Shown: piece by piece, positions 21,693 through 32,381 of the stretch
How the letters are laid out: every line of letters begins with the position of its first letter
How positions within the stretch are numbered: position 1 is the first letter of the stretch
Assembly: GCF_000328475.2 (NCBI RefSeq)
Contig: NC_026497.1
Coordinates: 310,001 to 374,000 of the forward strand
DNA length: 64,000 nucleotides
Direction of reading: 5' to 3'
Source: Mycosarcoma maydis
Taxonomy: Eukaryota; Basidiomycota; Ustilaginomycetes; Ustilaginales
The notes under the pieces: generated by a model
The model's database searches: none
What the model was told of the DNA's origin: nothing
Seen by the model: only the letters and a program-made list of their open reading frames with translations
Translations under genes and position numbers: made by a program

Positions 21693-22323
21693 GATGACTC
21701 TATACCTCGTCGGATCCGCTTCCGACGGTGATGCTCTGCGAGAAATTAAGCGGAAGGCGATGGTCAAGTGGATGAGAAGCGAGTCGAGAGAGGCCCGAGT
21801 AACATGTCGAACTTCAGACGTGATGCGCTGACAAGACGCGAGATCCGACAATTCTCTGCTAGCCCCGATTTGTACTCGTTTGGGTGTTTTGGTGAGCCAC
21901 GATCCGTGTTCAACAACGGCAACAGTCACAGGCTGGATATTTTTTTTACTCCAATTCTTTGACTGGATCGGGACCCACGTGACTTGCTGCCTGGCGCAAT
22001 CACGAATCATGAATCAATGAATGCATCTCAATTCGTGATTGCCATAGAAAATATACTCGTGACTTATCCGAAAATCACGAGTGCAACACAGGAGCAGCGA
22101 CGCAACTGTGAACGACTCAAGACTGTGCACCTCGGCCCAGCTCCTTGCGCTGATATCATTTTGTGATTCGTGATTGACAATCGCCAAGCGACTAACGAAG
22201 ATGTGTCTTGTCAGCTGAGTCAACCTTGTTTCTTCTCACCGTCCTCTTGCGCGATCAGCCTACTGCTCTCATTACGACCCATCGCATCGCTGAATTGCAC
22301 CCAGCGCTCCTGCACTCACTAGG
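21693..22323. promoter_or_regulatory. divergent intergenic/promoter region, SmD3 and SNX3-like
   Basis: 631 bases between the two start codons. It contains scattered TCACGA/TCGTGA motifs (around 22000-22080 and 22165) of the dispersed repeat family. No gene supported. Confidence 0.5.
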
Positions 22324-23508
22324 ATGGCGTTCTACAGCGCAGGTCCACTTTCGCCGGGCTACAACTCCACCTCGGCGTGGGGAGGCAACGATAACGCAGA
22401 AGAGGATCCATGGGCCGCCCCTGGCAGCTCATCTTCTGCGGCTCCTCCGACCACATCTTCCGGATTTGCGCCATCGCCTCCTGGCGGTTTCGCTTCCTTC
22501 TCCACCCAACAACAACAACAACAGCAGCAGCAACAGCAGAGACAACAGGCTGGATACTTTGGTGGCGCACCCGCGGCTGGTGCCAGTCTGGCGCAGGAAG
22601 CTGATGCGTACCAGGACGGCTTGATGGAAACGAGCTTTGGTGTAGGCTCTGGTGCAGGTCAAAATCGGCTCGGAGGGGCTGCAGCGACGGTGAATCCGCA
22701 ATCGCCTCACAACGCACACTCTTCCTCGAGCACATACGGCTCAGCGATCAGCTCGACACATTCTCAACCCTCCACGCAATCGCAGCAACCGCAGTCTCAT
22801 GCTTTGCCGAGCTCGGCAGCTCAAGCGCAAGCGGCTCGCGCCGGAGCCTTCCCATCTGGCGTCAGCACCTCGCAATACCAACCCACCTCACAAGGTGCAC
22901 AAGGTGCATCGAGATTTCAATCTCACACGCCGTCCACGTTGCTCCCCAGCGAGCCGGCCGGCTTCACCTCGCATACCTCCTCTGACTACTCCGCCACTGC
23001 TCCGCGCCAACTCGCGCCAGGTTATCCTCTGCCTGCATCCAACTACACCGTTCCTGCCTACTCGCCCTTTGCTCGCGTCGATTCGCTCTCCACCCCACGC
23101 CGCGAAACCGTGGAAGACATGTACGGCGTCCCAGAAAACTTCCTCGAGGTCGAAGTTCGTAGTCCCCTCACTCACGGTGTTGGTCGCAAGATGTACACCG
23201 ACTATGAGATTGTCACGCGTACCAACATCCCAGCCTTCAAGTTGAGGTACTCGTCCGTTAGGAGGAGGTACAGCGACTTTGAGTATTTCAGAGACATCCT
23301 CGAACGCGAAAGTACCAGAGTCAACATCCCGCCCTTACCCGGAAAGGTGTTCACCAACAGGTTTACCGATGAGGTCATCGAGGCGAGGCGGGAGGGTCTC
23401 GAGAGATTCCTCCAAGTCGTGGCGGGTCATCCCCTGCTCCAAACGGGAAGCAAGGTCATGGCGGCTTTCCTACAGGATTCGGGTTGGAGCAAGGATCAAT
23501 GGCTCTAA
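22324..23508 (+). CDS. PX-domain sorting nexin, SNX3/Grd19 type
   Basis: 394 residues, single exon. The C-terminal PX domain (about 273-388) reads [45 protein letters not shown] and [13 protein letters not shown]. The RRYSDF and PPLPGK motifs are the PtdIns3P-binding signature. The closest family by pattern is SNX3/Grd19, which retrieves cargo from endosomes together with retromer. Unusually, about 270 Gln/Ser/Ala/Pro-rich disordered residues precede the PX domain (including a CAA/CAG-encoded poly-Gln run near residues 60-73), while classical SNX3 proteins are only about 160 residues. The protein ends directly after the PX domain ([11 protein letters not shown]), also as in SNX3. Confidence 0.88.
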   Translation: MAFYSAGPLSPGYNSTSAWGGNDNAEEDPWAAPGSSSSAAPPTTSSGFAPSPPGGFASFSTQQQQQQQQQQQRQQAGYFGGAPAAGASLAQEADAYQDGLMETSFGVGSGAGQNRLGGAAATVNPQSPHNAHSSSSTYGSAISSTHSQPSTQSQQPQSHALPSSAAQAQAARAGAFPSGVSTSQYQPTSQGAQGASRFQSHTPSTLLPSEPAGFTSHTSSDYSATAPRQLAPGYPLPASNYTVPAYSPFARVDSLSTPRRETVEDMYGVPENFLEVEVRSPLTHGVGRKMYTDYEIVTRTNIPAFKLRYSSVRRRYSDFEYFRDILERESTRVNIPPLPGKVFTNRFTDEVIEARREGLERFLQVVAGHPLLQTGSKVMAAFLQDSGWSKDQWL

Positions 23509-23705
23509 AGCCAGTTGACGAATCTTACCGAAAATCATCCTCTTTCCATTCAGCTCAATCAAGTCTTGACTCTCAATCCTAGTAACAGCGCTTCGACGCT
23601 CACGTGCCAAAACCCATCCCAACGTTGAGTGCTTGCTTTGTTCGGTGACATTTCGACTGAGTAGACCTCGAGCCTATCTTCTTGATCTTACAAAACGCGC
23701 AAGCG

Positions 23706-26700
23706 TCAATCAGAATCGTCGATCTCGATAACATCAAAGCTGTCCCTCTCCCCTCTATCGCTGTCGCCATTCCTGTGCTTTGTAGGCGACACCGACTTGC
23801 TCGCTCTCGAGCTTGTCCTTGACATGGCCCTTTTGGATTGCATCCCCGCCTGTTCCATAACCAGCTCTGGCTCTGACTCAGTTTCGCTTCCTGCCTCTAC
23901 CTCGGTTGCGCCCTTGACCGAATCCATCAAAACATCCCCTCCTCGCCTATCCGAATCTTCCCGATCCACATTCATCGTGTCCTCATCATCTTCATCCTCT
24001 TCCGAAACCAACAGCTCGTAAACACCATCGATCTCCTCTGGGCTCAACACAATGTCTGCCAAATCCCCAGCTACATCGGCTATAGCTTCCAGTAGCATCG
24101 ATATCCTGTCCAACCCACGAATGTTTTGTTGCACCTCTTCCACCACCATTTCTTCATCTACCAAAGTCCAAGCGCGCTTTGACGGAGCGTCTTCAGCGTT
24201 GGCTCGACGGACTTGGTCAGCGCGTTTGCGCAGATCGCGCAACAGCGAAGCAAGAAGCTTGCGCTCCGAAGCGATCCAGTCCGGCTCGGAGCAGAAAGCG
24301 ATCCGCGAAAGGGCCACGATGAAGCTCTGCCGAATACCGTTGAGCATGCTGTACGTCTCAGGTTGGTCAAGCTTGGCCGCAAGCGAGATGGATCCCGTTC
24401 GCTCCTGCATCACTGCACTGGAAGTATCGAATCGGTGAGTGTGGTCTGCAGAGATGGGTAGCGGGGAATTATAAAGCAGGTTCAAAAGCCTCGTGTCCAT
24501 GACGATGCGTTCTACTGCCTGAACTAGGAAGTCTGCTCCTGATAGACCCGGCATTGCTTCGCTTTTACCAGCCGCTGTAGAAGGAAGTTTGAATGGTGCT
24601 CTTCGCATCTTCGACATGCATGGTGGCAGCATGAACGTCGGGCGACTCTCAAGCCACACAAAGTCCGAATCGAGCGAGAGACATCGGATCAGCGCTGCCA
24701 GGAGGGCTGCACTGTCGGCGAGCACGATGAGCGTGTCTGCGGAACGAAGCGCAGCCTGCGTGAGAAAGGTCAAGATGGCGCAATGCAACATATGCCATTC
24801 GCTCTCTGCCATGTCGAAGCGTCGGTCGACCAGATGCTTGACGAGGAGTTCCAGCACGGGAAAGCGTGCATTGACCCTTGGCGCCGTGGTCGACCGACTG
24901 CTGGCTCGACCATGCCCCTGACTGTCGGATTTCGATGCTAGACACTTGTGAATCAACGGGGCATTAGAAACAGCCGAGCTCAGCATCCGAGTCACGCTGA
25001 AGATAATGGAGCTCGATCGATCAGGATGCAAGAGCTTGTGAAACACGCCTGGCCGCGATAGAAGACGTAGAGGATGATGGCTCGATGTAAGACTCGCTTC
25101 AGGACTTTGCGACATGGCTTCGAGGACTTGAACCACAGCATGAAACAGATCCTCGCGTGCTTCTGACGACAAGGTCCAATTGCCAAGCCCCAGATCATCA
25201 TATGATTGTTTCGATGCGGCCGCACTACCTTGGGTCCGTTGATCGTCTTCATAATCGACTGCGGGCTGATCCTTGCTCAAGTTTGAGCCGTCACTTTTGC
25301 GTGCATCAGGATGTTGGCATTCGTCGATGCACTGAGCCAAAATCTCGCGCACATGAGTTGGAGTTGTATACTTTGACCACAGCGCCTCCGCGTCCACTTC
25401 ACCAAGGCCGAGGAAGGCGAGTTCATCGCTTTTGGCGTTAGGATCGGTTTGGAGGCATTCAAGATCCGAATAGAATCTCGGCAGCGTCGATATGAGGCAC
25501 GAAACCAATCGTAACACATCCGTCAGGAGGTCCGTCTGACACAGACGCAGCAGTACACCAGCCATAGCCATGAGTGAAGAGGCGATTGCAATGGAGAGAT
25601 GCGTCGCCGCTGAGGAAATGACGAGATCTTCGATACCGCCATCGCTGTTGTCGGCCGACAAGACATGGAAAGCAATCTCGCGTTCTTCCGCTTCTAAGAT
25701 CCTAGCTCGACTGAGGCTGGTAAGAAGCGTCTCAACAGCCTTTCTATAGCGACAGAGCAAAAGCTGCGGACAGTCGGAAACGAGTTGGGCCGAGATAATA
25801 CGTCTGAGCGTGCTCGAGCTGAAAGGGGATTCCTCGGCCTGGTGCGATGTCGGCTCGGATGGACGAGAGGAGGACGGATTGAAGCGATTCGATGGATAAC
25901 AAGCCGGAGATGCTGCCCGAACGGAAGAGTGGCTGAGCAAGAGCGAGACAATAGTGTTGCGACGGGACAGAATTTCAGACACCGCCACGAGGTATTTGCG
26001 CTCCTTTTGTTGATCCTGGTGATCCAGGGTGGTATCTTGCTGTTCGGTATTATTCCTGTGTATGGGAGGAGCCGGAAGGAAATCGTCGTCCAGGTTCATC
26101 AAGGTGTCATCGTGCGCTGGTGGCGATCGAGCTGATTCCATCGCTCCGGAAGCATCCATGTCCCAGTCAGCCGGCGGCAATGCGTCTGTCTTGCTGATCT
26201 TTGCTGGAGACTGTCTCTGCTGCCGAATCTTTTCTTGCACTGGTCCAAAGTCGGCAAACGAGTTTTGCAAGCCACGAAATGCCTTGGCTTTGGTGGCGGA
26301 ATTGGCAACGGGGGGAGGCTGTGGGAAGGGCGGGGCCGCCCTGACATCCGACCTTGTGGGTGTTCCCGGCTCTTTGCGGTCGGCAGCCATCTCAGCATAC
26401 CTATGGCGATGGCCAGAGCTACTGCTGCCAACTCGGACACCGTATCGGTCGGCTTTGGTCGGGGTGGTGAGGCCAGCCCGGGCTTGACTTTCTTGTCTAC
26501 GGTCAACAACATCACGCAGGCCTAAGGGTGGAAGACGTGCAACGCTCGAGGGCCAGATTCGTCGGCTTGTGTCTTGCTCGACTCTGCGGAAGGCGGTTTC
26601 TGTCTCGAGTCGCTGCAGTCGACGCTCCTGGTCCTTCTGCAGACGCTCGAGAGTGGTTCGATGCTCCTGTTCGCGGACAACCTCGCGCTCCCTGAGTTTG

Positions 26701-27458
26701 GAGTTTTCCAAGTTGAGCTTGGTCAGATTTTGCCGAACGACGGCTACCTCTCCTGATTTGCGGTACGTCTCCTGCTTGAGCCTGTCAACCGTCTCTTTGT
26801 GGGCTTTATGAGCAGCTCGCAGCTGCTCTACCTCGGCTCTGAGCTTCTCCAACTCGTCATTGGTCACGCGCTCGTGATCTTCAGCGGAGTGATCGGCGGC
26901 TAGCGCAGGGTCTGGTGGTCGAGTGGAGACAAGCGGGGACCAGCTTCGATCTTGTGCTGAGCGTAATGCAGTTCGGGCTGGTTTGGAAGTAGAAGTGCGC
27001 GGCTGCGATGTGGATAACTGCTGCGACATGCGGATAGCTGCCTGCTCGACTTGATCGAGCGCATTGTTTCCAGCCCACCAAGTTTCGTCCTCTTTGTCGC
27101 CAAACTCTTCTTCACGAAGATCGCGCACGATGACCTGATCAGGCTCTGGATCGACATGCAGAGCGGCTACGCGGCTAAGATTAGAGGGAGCAGGATCGAG
27201 ACGTTGCTTCTTGGCTGGTGGGTGGGCGAGGGAGCCTGTGCGTCGTGCGGGATCAGATGGATGAGATCGAAGACTGAAAGAAGAGCTGGGTGTGGTAAGT
27301 GGAGCGGCGCGGGCGGCTGAAGATGGGGCAGGCTGGTGAACAGCTTGAGAGGCGGTATATGTTGCTTCCGCTTGTGCAAGGCTCTCTTCGAAATCCGGGT
27401 CGAGAAAGTTTTGATTGTCGAAGACAGAGTCAAACTCATCGTCGTCCGAGGTCGACAT
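23706..27458 (-). CDS. ATRIP/Ddc2/UvsD-like DNA-damage checkpoint protein
   Basis: 1250 residues from the ATG at 27458; the frame extends nine bases further to a GTG, which I do not use. The acidic N-terminus (DDDEFDSVFDNQNFLD) resembles the RPA-binding checkpoint recruitment segment of ATRIP/Ddc2. A coiled coil at about 199-295 contains RKSGEVAVVRQNLTKLNLE, the most diagnostic stretch, similar to ATRIP, Rad26 and UvsD coiled coils that mediate dimerisation and ATR/Mec1 binding. The rest is a large helical region with acidic C-terminal low complexity (EEDEDDEDTMNVD) and Ser/Arg-rich basic patches. It would target ATR kinase to RPA-coated single-stranded DNA. The assignment rests on pattern, since the family is poorly conserved. 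Divergent from FEN1. Confidence 0.72.
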   Translation of the reverse strand: MSTSDDDEFDSVFDNQNFLDPDFEESLAQAEATYTASQAVHQPAPSSAARAAPLTTPSSSFSLRSHPSDPARRTGSLAHPPAKKQRLDPAPSNLSRVAALHVDPEPDQVIVRDLREEEFGDKEDETWWAGNNALDQVEQAAIRMSQQLSTSQPRTSTSKPARTALRSAQDRSWSPLVSTRPPDPALAADHSAEDHERVTNDELEKLRAEVEQLRAAHKAHKETVDRLKQETYRKSGEVAVVRQNLTKLNLENSKLREREVVREQEHRTTLERLQKDQERRLQRLETETAFRRVEQDTSRRIWPSSVARLPPLGLRDVVDRRQESQARAGLTTPTKADRYGVRVGSSSSGHRHRYAEMAADRKEPGTPTRSDVRAAPPFPQPPPVANSATKAKAFRGLQNSFADFGPVQEKIRQQRQSPAKISKTDALPPADWDMDASGAMESARSPPAHDDTLMNLDDDFLPAPPIHRNNTEQQDTTLDHQDQQKERKYLVAVSEILSRRNTIVSLLLSHSSVRAASPACYPSNRFNPSSSRPSEPTSHQAEESPFSSSTLRRIISAQLVSDCPQLLLCRYRKAVETLLTSLSRARILEAEEREIAFHVLSADNSDGGIEDLVISSAATHLSIAIASSLMAMAGVLLRLCQTDLLTDVLRLVSCLISTLPRFYSDLECLQTDPNAKSDELAFLGLGEVDAEALWSKYTTPTHVREILAQCIDECQHPDARKSDGSNLSKDQPAVDYEDDQRTQGSAAASKQSYDDLGLGNWTLSSEAREDLFHAVVQVLEAMSQSPEASLTSSHHPLRLLSRPGVFHKLLHPDRSSSIIFSVTRMLSSAVSNAPLIHKCLASKSDSQGHGRASSRSTTAPRVNARFPVLELLVKHLVDRRFDMAESEWHMLHCAILTFLTQAALRSADTLIVLADSAALLAALIRCLSLDSDFVWLESRPTFMLPPCMSKMRRAPFKLPSTAAGKSEAMPGLSGADFLVQAVERIVMDTRLLNLLYNSPLPISADHTHRFDTSSAVMQERTGSISLAAKLDQPETYSMLNGIRQSFIVALSRIAFCSEPDWIASERKLLASLLRDLRKRADQVRRANAEDAPSKRAWTLVDEEMVVEEVQQNIRGLDRISMLLEAIADVAGDLADIVLSPEEIDGVYELLVSEEDEDDEDTMNVDREDSDRRGGDVLMDSVKGATEVEAGSETESEPELVMEQAGMQSKRAMSRTSSRASKSVSPTKHRNGDSDRGERDSFDVIEIDDSD

Positions 27459-27640
27459 TGTTGCCACAGCCTATCGCGGCTACGCAGAGCCAGCCGTTTT
27501 GTGGTGTCGGATCGCCTTGGAGCGGAGAGGAGGAAAAGCATGCTCAGCACAGCTGCGAGCTGGGTGCTGACTCTGCTCGCGCTACTTGGTGCGTGTCCAT
27601 TGGATGCGACTCGATCAGGTGTGGTGGTATGGCGCTGAGT

Positions 27641-27670
27641 GTGGCGTGGCGTGGCGTGGCGTGGCGTGGT
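27641..27670 (+). repeat. (GTGGC)5 pentamer tandem repeat
   Basis: Five perfect GTGGC units followed by one GTGGT, about 180 bases upstream of the ATRIP-like start codon. Confidence 0.92.
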
Positions 27671-28161
27671 AAGGTATCGTGTACATGTCACTGCCGATGT
27701 GACGTTCTGCAAGTGATGTGTTGGAAGCAAGCGCAAAGCTGAGTTCGACGAGAGCGGCTCTTCCGGAAAAAGCTAAAAATCAGGCACAGCTGCGAACAAA
27801 TTCCACTCGGACAGACCAACACGTTTCAACAAATCACAACCAGACTGTGCGAGAGCTATAGCTGAGCTGCTCGACAGATGATCGGCCAGGAAGCCGAACA
27901 CTATCGCTGATGTTGGTGATCCAGCGTCGGCTTCGAGCCGAGCCCAAGCTGGGCTGAGCTGAACAAACAATCAATCAACCACCGCTCGAGGGCACGAGAA
28001 CATAATCACGAATGCAACCAACCACTCACGATTTCCGTAGTTGGCTTTTTTTTTTGTTCTTTTCAGTCACGTACACGTAGACTTGTGAGTTAGTCGTGAG
28101 TTACTCAGCAGTGATGCGTGATTTTGCAAAAAGCAACGCGGCGCGTGTGTTGCAACTAGAG

Positions 28162-28167
28162 ACGCGT
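28162..28167. promoter_or_regulatory. candidate MCB (MluI cell-cycle box), ACGCGT
   Basis: A perfect ACGCGT lies about 300 bases upstream of FEN1. In fungi the MBF/DSC1 complex binds this hexamer to drive G1/S expression of replication genes. A single hexamer can occur by chance, so this is a candidate only. Confidence 0.35.
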
Positions 28168-28466
28168 AAAGCAGCTCGAAGAAGCAATGGGCGTGGGAGA
28201 AGAAGAGCGGAAAAGGACCAAAAATGTGGAGTGGTTAGGTATTGGGAGACTTGAATCACAGACCCTGAGCAGACAAAGTGGGCGAATCTGACCTCGTCTT
28301 GAATTCCGCGTCGACCTGTCATTCGCTTCCTCAACATCCTTGCTCGCAAACATTGGCCGACTGCACCTGTCTATGTAGGCAAAGCAACCAAAGCGTAGCG
28401 TTTTCACTCACAAGCTCCGAGCAAGCCTTGAACGAACAACCACATCGGTGACGAGCATTCATCAAC

Positions 28467-29591
28467 ATGGGTATTAAAGGCCTTACTGCTCTCATATCTG
28501 ACGAAGCGCCTGGTGCTATCAAGGAGATGGAGATCAAGACCTACTTTGGTCGCAAAGTAGCCATTGATGCGTCTATGTCGCTCTACCAATTTCTAATCGC
28601 TGTGCGTCAGAATGACGGTCAGCAACTCATGACTGAATCGGGCGAAACAACGTCGCATCTTCTGGGCTTTTTTTACCGAACGCTGCGAATGATCGACTAC
28701 GGGATCAAGCCCATGTACGTATTTGACGGTACACCGCCCGACTTAAAGAAGGAGCTGCTACAGAAACGATTTGGTCGTCGTGAAGAAGCGCGCGAGCAGG
28801 AAGAGGAGCAAAAGGACGTGGCGGATGCCGAGAAGATGGACCAGCTGGCGCGTCGACAGGTTCGTCCGACGAGGCAGCATAACGAAGAAGTGAGGCATCT
28901 GCTCAAGCTCATGGGCATACCCTGCGTCATTGCGCCTTCCGAGGCTGAGGCCCAGTGTGCCGAGCTCGCGCGTGCTGGAAAAGTCTACGCGGCCGGTTCC
29001 GAAGACATGGACACACTCACCTTCGGCACCCCCATCCTGCTCAAGCACCTCACTGCCTCGGAACAGAAGAAATTGCCCGTCCACCAGGTCGACCTCGCCA
29101 AAGCGCTAGAAGGCCTTCAGATGACCATGGCGCAATTCATCGATCTGTGCATCCTGCTCGGTTGCGACTATCTCGATCCCATCAAAGGCATCGGTCCCAA
29201 AACAGCGCTCAAGCTCATCCGCGAACACAAGACGCTCGAAAACGTCGTCCATCACCTCAAAGAAGATGGCAAAAAGTCGGTCCAAATCCCCGATCACTGG
29301 CCCTTCCAAGAAGCGAGAAAGATCTTCGAAAGCCCAGACGTGCAAAAGGGCGTTGATTTGGATCTCAAGTGGGAGGCACCAGACGTCGAAGCTATGGTCA
29401 AGTTTCTGTGTCAAGACAAGGGCTTTTCAGAGGACAGAGTCAGAAAAGGCTGTGAGAAGTTGCAAAAATCTTTGAGCCAGAAGCAGCAGGGCAGGCTCGA
29501 CGGCTTCTTCACCGTCAAGCCTGGCTCCGCCCCGCCGAAACGCAAAGCCGAGGACGACAAGAAAAATGTCAAAAAGAAAGGCAAAAAGTGA
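28467..29591 (+). CDS. FEN1: flap endonuclease 1 (FEN1/Rad27)
   Basis: 374 residues, single exon, full length for the family. The N-region [15 protein letters not shown], then [14 protein letters not shown] and [15 protein letters not shown], and the I-region [22 protein letters not shown] and [19 protein letters not shown] supply the metal-binding acidic residues and the helix-hairpin-helix. The C-terminus has a PCNA-interaction box QGRLDGFF (about 341-348) and a Lys-rich tail. It removes 5' flaps in Okazaki-fragment maturation and long-patch base excision repair in the nucleus. The downstream PNGase gene converges, 78 bases from stop to stop. Confidence 0.97.
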   Translation: MGIKGLTALISDEAPGAIKEMEIKTYFGRKVAIDASMSLYQFLIAVRQNDGQQLMTESGETTSHLLGFFYRTLRMIDYGIKPMYVFDGTPPDLKKELLQKRFGRREEAREQEEEQKDVADAEKMDQLARRQVRPTRQHNEEVRHLLKLMGIPCVIAPSEAEAQCAELARAGKVYAAGSEDMDTLTFGTPILLKHLTASEQKKLPVHQVDLAKALEGLQMTMAQFIDLCILLGCDYLDPIKGIGPKTALKLIREHKTLENVVHHLKEDGKKSVQIPDHWPFQEARKIFESPDVQKGVDLDLKWEAPDVEAMVKFLCQDKGFSEDRVRKGCEKLQKSLSQKQQGRLDGFFTVKPGSAPPKRKAEDDKKNVKKKGKK

Positions 29592-29669
29592 CTCGCTCAC
29601 TTGTCTTGTGCAATCACAAATGATACCATTCCACTCACTCGACCTATCAAGGGCGACGCTTGCGATTGA

Positions 29670-31729
29670 TTACACGACAGCCAACTGCTTGGGCTGAGCT
29701 CTACCCTTGATACTGCCAGCCAAGCTATCCTCGACCACGCTAGTCGTGTTCGTCCTCGTTCTCCTATCGATCGTTCCACCCGCCATGTCCCGATACATGA
29801 AAGACTGATACGATGTTCCCGTACCGTGCGCAATCGCGCCGTCGACCAGAACCGAGTCTGCCTGCTCCTTCCTACTAGACAGCGTCGCATGCTGCAGCGC
29901 CGCAACCGGCTTTGCATGAACAAACGTCGTTTCGTCCCCCAGCATCTTACTGAGATCGCTCCCCTTGGCGTTAGACGAAGCGCTTCGAACGGTGCGATCA
30001 TACTGCTGCGTCACTTGGACATCAAAGTTTGTCTTCCTCAGGTACGACGCTGCGTAGAGCGGATAGTTGAAATCCAACTGCACCGCTTCAACACCTTGTG
30101 CATCGGCCAGCGTCTGCACATCGTCCAATGACAACCCTCCACCCATCACCTTATCGACTCTGTTCGCGTCAAGGACCAGAGATCTTGTCCACCCGTAGCT
30201 TTTTTGGTCGTTTGTCTGAGCCGTAACATTTACAAACCCTTTGTTCGCATACTCTGCTGACTGAGACCATCCAGCCACGTACTCCAACCCTGAACCCGTC
30301 TTGATACTTCCTGCCACACTGAAACTCCTTGTTCCCCTCAACCCGACCTCGTACGCCAAAGAACCATTGGTCAGGGGATCACCTTTCAACCTGCCCTTTG
30401 TGTATCCATTCACATACTCCGCCCCTCTATCCACCCTGATCACCTTACCCTCGGTCCTCTTGGTACTTTCATCTAAATATACCTGAACGTTACCACTCAC
30501 AAGCCAACTTGCGTCATTGATCGCTCCACCCTTCTCACCACTTACCACCGCCAACTCGAAGAGGTGCTCTCTACCATCCGTCAATTCACCCCNNNNNNNN
30601 NNNNNNNNNNNNNNNNNNNNNNNNNNNNNNNNNNNNNNNNNNNNNNNNNNNNNNNNNNNNNNNNNNNNNNNNNNNNNNNNNNNNNNNNNNNNATGATGCG
30701 CCTGTAGATGATCGGATACGGAGTGGCGAATCCGGCAAATTGTCCGTCGATGTACAGTTGCACTTCTCGATAGGTTCCGTAGCCGTAGTATCCGTTGTCT
30801 GCTGCTTTGGGGATTTGATGGTGGAACTGGTCCGGGATGCCGGTGTACCAGAACTCTTCGCTTGCTGTACCGCTGGCGTAGATTTCGACAATGGCTCTGG
30901 CCGCGTTTTGAGGAATGTCGATCGACGTGCTACCGTTACCAGCTGTTCCGCCAATCTGAAAAATCGAGCTTTGCTTTTGCAGGCGTTTCGACAGCGGAAT
31001 CACCACGTCTGCCGCACGCTGCTTCAACGGCAAAGCTGTCTGTACCGCATGTCCACGACGCTTCCGTCTACGGCTCACCACGCCGTCGACAGAAGCGCTC
31101 AGCTTCAACGTGACGTTCAACGCGCCTGTATACGTCGAATCGACGATGTTCGGCAGATCGAACACCACGTCCGCCTTCTGACTGAACAGACTCCAGTACT
31201 TGGCCACATCCTTTTTGATATCCCAGTACACACCCGTTCGTGTCGGCTCAGGGTTGTCCAGCCGCATCACCTCCACACCTTGACCCGTCCTGTTGTTGCC
31301 GATCCAAACCGTACCGAGACGATCGAACTGTCGTCCCCTGGTTTCGCCATGGATGTCCAGCGTCAATCCAGTCCATTGTGTGGGATCGGAACATTGCGTA
31401 CCCGAGAAAGAAATCGGATCGAAGGAGAAGTACGATGGCGACCCATAACTGTTGCCGAAAGACCGATCGACCAGGATGACAGAGCAAGTGGCGGCTGCGG
31501 TGGTGAGGATGGGAGCTGGTTCGTGGATCTGAAAGTTTTCTTGAAGGCCAGAGGGGATTGATTTGGCAGTTGCGGGAGTATGGTGGGAGGCAGGATTGCC
31601 TGATCTGAAAAGCGGTGATCGCCAAATGGCAGGGATCTTGAGTTGAGGCGCCGCACCATTCAGGTGAGTTGCACCGACATCGATCGTCGTCGTAGCAGCC
31701 CCTATCAAGGCGTACCTTGCCAACTGCAT
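29670..31729 (-). CDS. PNGase A-type peptide:N-glycosidase, interrupted by assembly gap
   Basis: Two same-strand open stretches flank the 100-N gap: 31729-30693 (about 345 codons) and 30592-29670 (about 307 codons). The N-terminal half has FQIHEPAPILT, CSVILVDRSFGNSYG, DPTQWTGLTLDIHG, GRQFDRLGTVWIG and EEFWYTGIPDQF. The half after the gap starts inside a segment resembling DGREHLFELAVV, which in PNGase A follows the LTPFLPLL stretch. This matches the PNGase A family (Pfam PNGaseA), secreted or lysosomal-type enzymes that remove N-glycans. About 30-40 residues seem missing, close to the gap size. The two halves are in different frames only because the gap length is arbitrary. The start has weak signal-peptide character, so an upstream exon is possible. 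Not evidence of a pseudogene. Confidence 0.82.
30593..30692. other. assembly gap (100 N)
   Basis: Exactly 100 N, the conventional size for an unmeasured scaffold gap, inside the PNGase A gene. The adjacent coding sequence is normal on both sides. Confidence 0.98.
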
Positions 31730-32381
31730 CTTTATCGCAAAATGTCACGTTCGGTTTGAAAAGCGAATGGTGCCGTTGGTGAGATGGAATCACCGTGAAT
31801 GTATGTTATGAACCGTGAATGTACTCAAGTTAAACCATGTCTCCCACCCTCTAGTCGAACACGTCAGCAGACCAAACAGTCAGTCCGTCCATCCAAGCGC
31901 CTTCTTTGCTTGATCCCATAGATGCCGTCGGTACGAGCTCTTCCGTCGACCGACTTGACGCTAGCCAAACGCGTGGATCCAACGCGATCCGATGCCGCAA
32001 CTCATTGCGCGATGCCGTTTGGTTGATAACTGATAAACAACTACCTTGTGCGTGTGTGCTGCTGGCGCGTGGAATTCCACGCAGGAAATGCGGCTAAAGC
32101 GTTGTAACGTGCAGCTCGGCTAGCAGAACGCTGGAAAGGATCGACACGGCCCAGCAGAACTATACAGGGTCCACTGAATCGGTTAAACGGTGATATTCGT
32201 GCTTGTTCTACTGGCCTATTAGTCTCGGACGATGGGGTTCCGACGTTGATACTGGTGTGGACAGTCTGTACACCGAAAACATCATGGCAGAACACGACCG
32301 TTCAAACTGTCACGATCATGAAAGAACGTAAAATGTCAAAGTGTAACATTGCGGTGTGAAAAAGGGAACAAGTCGTGAGTA
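31730..32381. other. intergenic region, PNGase A 5' side and COQ fusion 3' side
   Basis: 652 bases. Both neighbours are transcribed leftward, so this holds the PNGase promoter and the 3' end of the COQ6-COQ7 transcript. CCGTGAATGTA occurs twice near 31793 and 31812. No gene supported. Confidence 0.5.

Larger units (their letters stand above)
27459..28466. promoter_or_regulatory. divergent promoter region between the ATRIP-like gene and FEN1
   Basis: About 1 kb between start codons of two genome-maintenance genes. It holds a GTGGC pentamer array (27641-27670), an ACGCGT hexamer (28162-28167) about 300 bases before the FEN1 ATG, and several dispersed-repeat motifs around 28000-28110. No coding gene is supported. 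Confidence 0.55.

Noticed and set aside
29670..31729. Calling the PNGase A gene a frameshifted pseudogene
   Set aside because: The frame change occurs across a 100-N placeholder of unknown true length, and both halves are otherwise intact.
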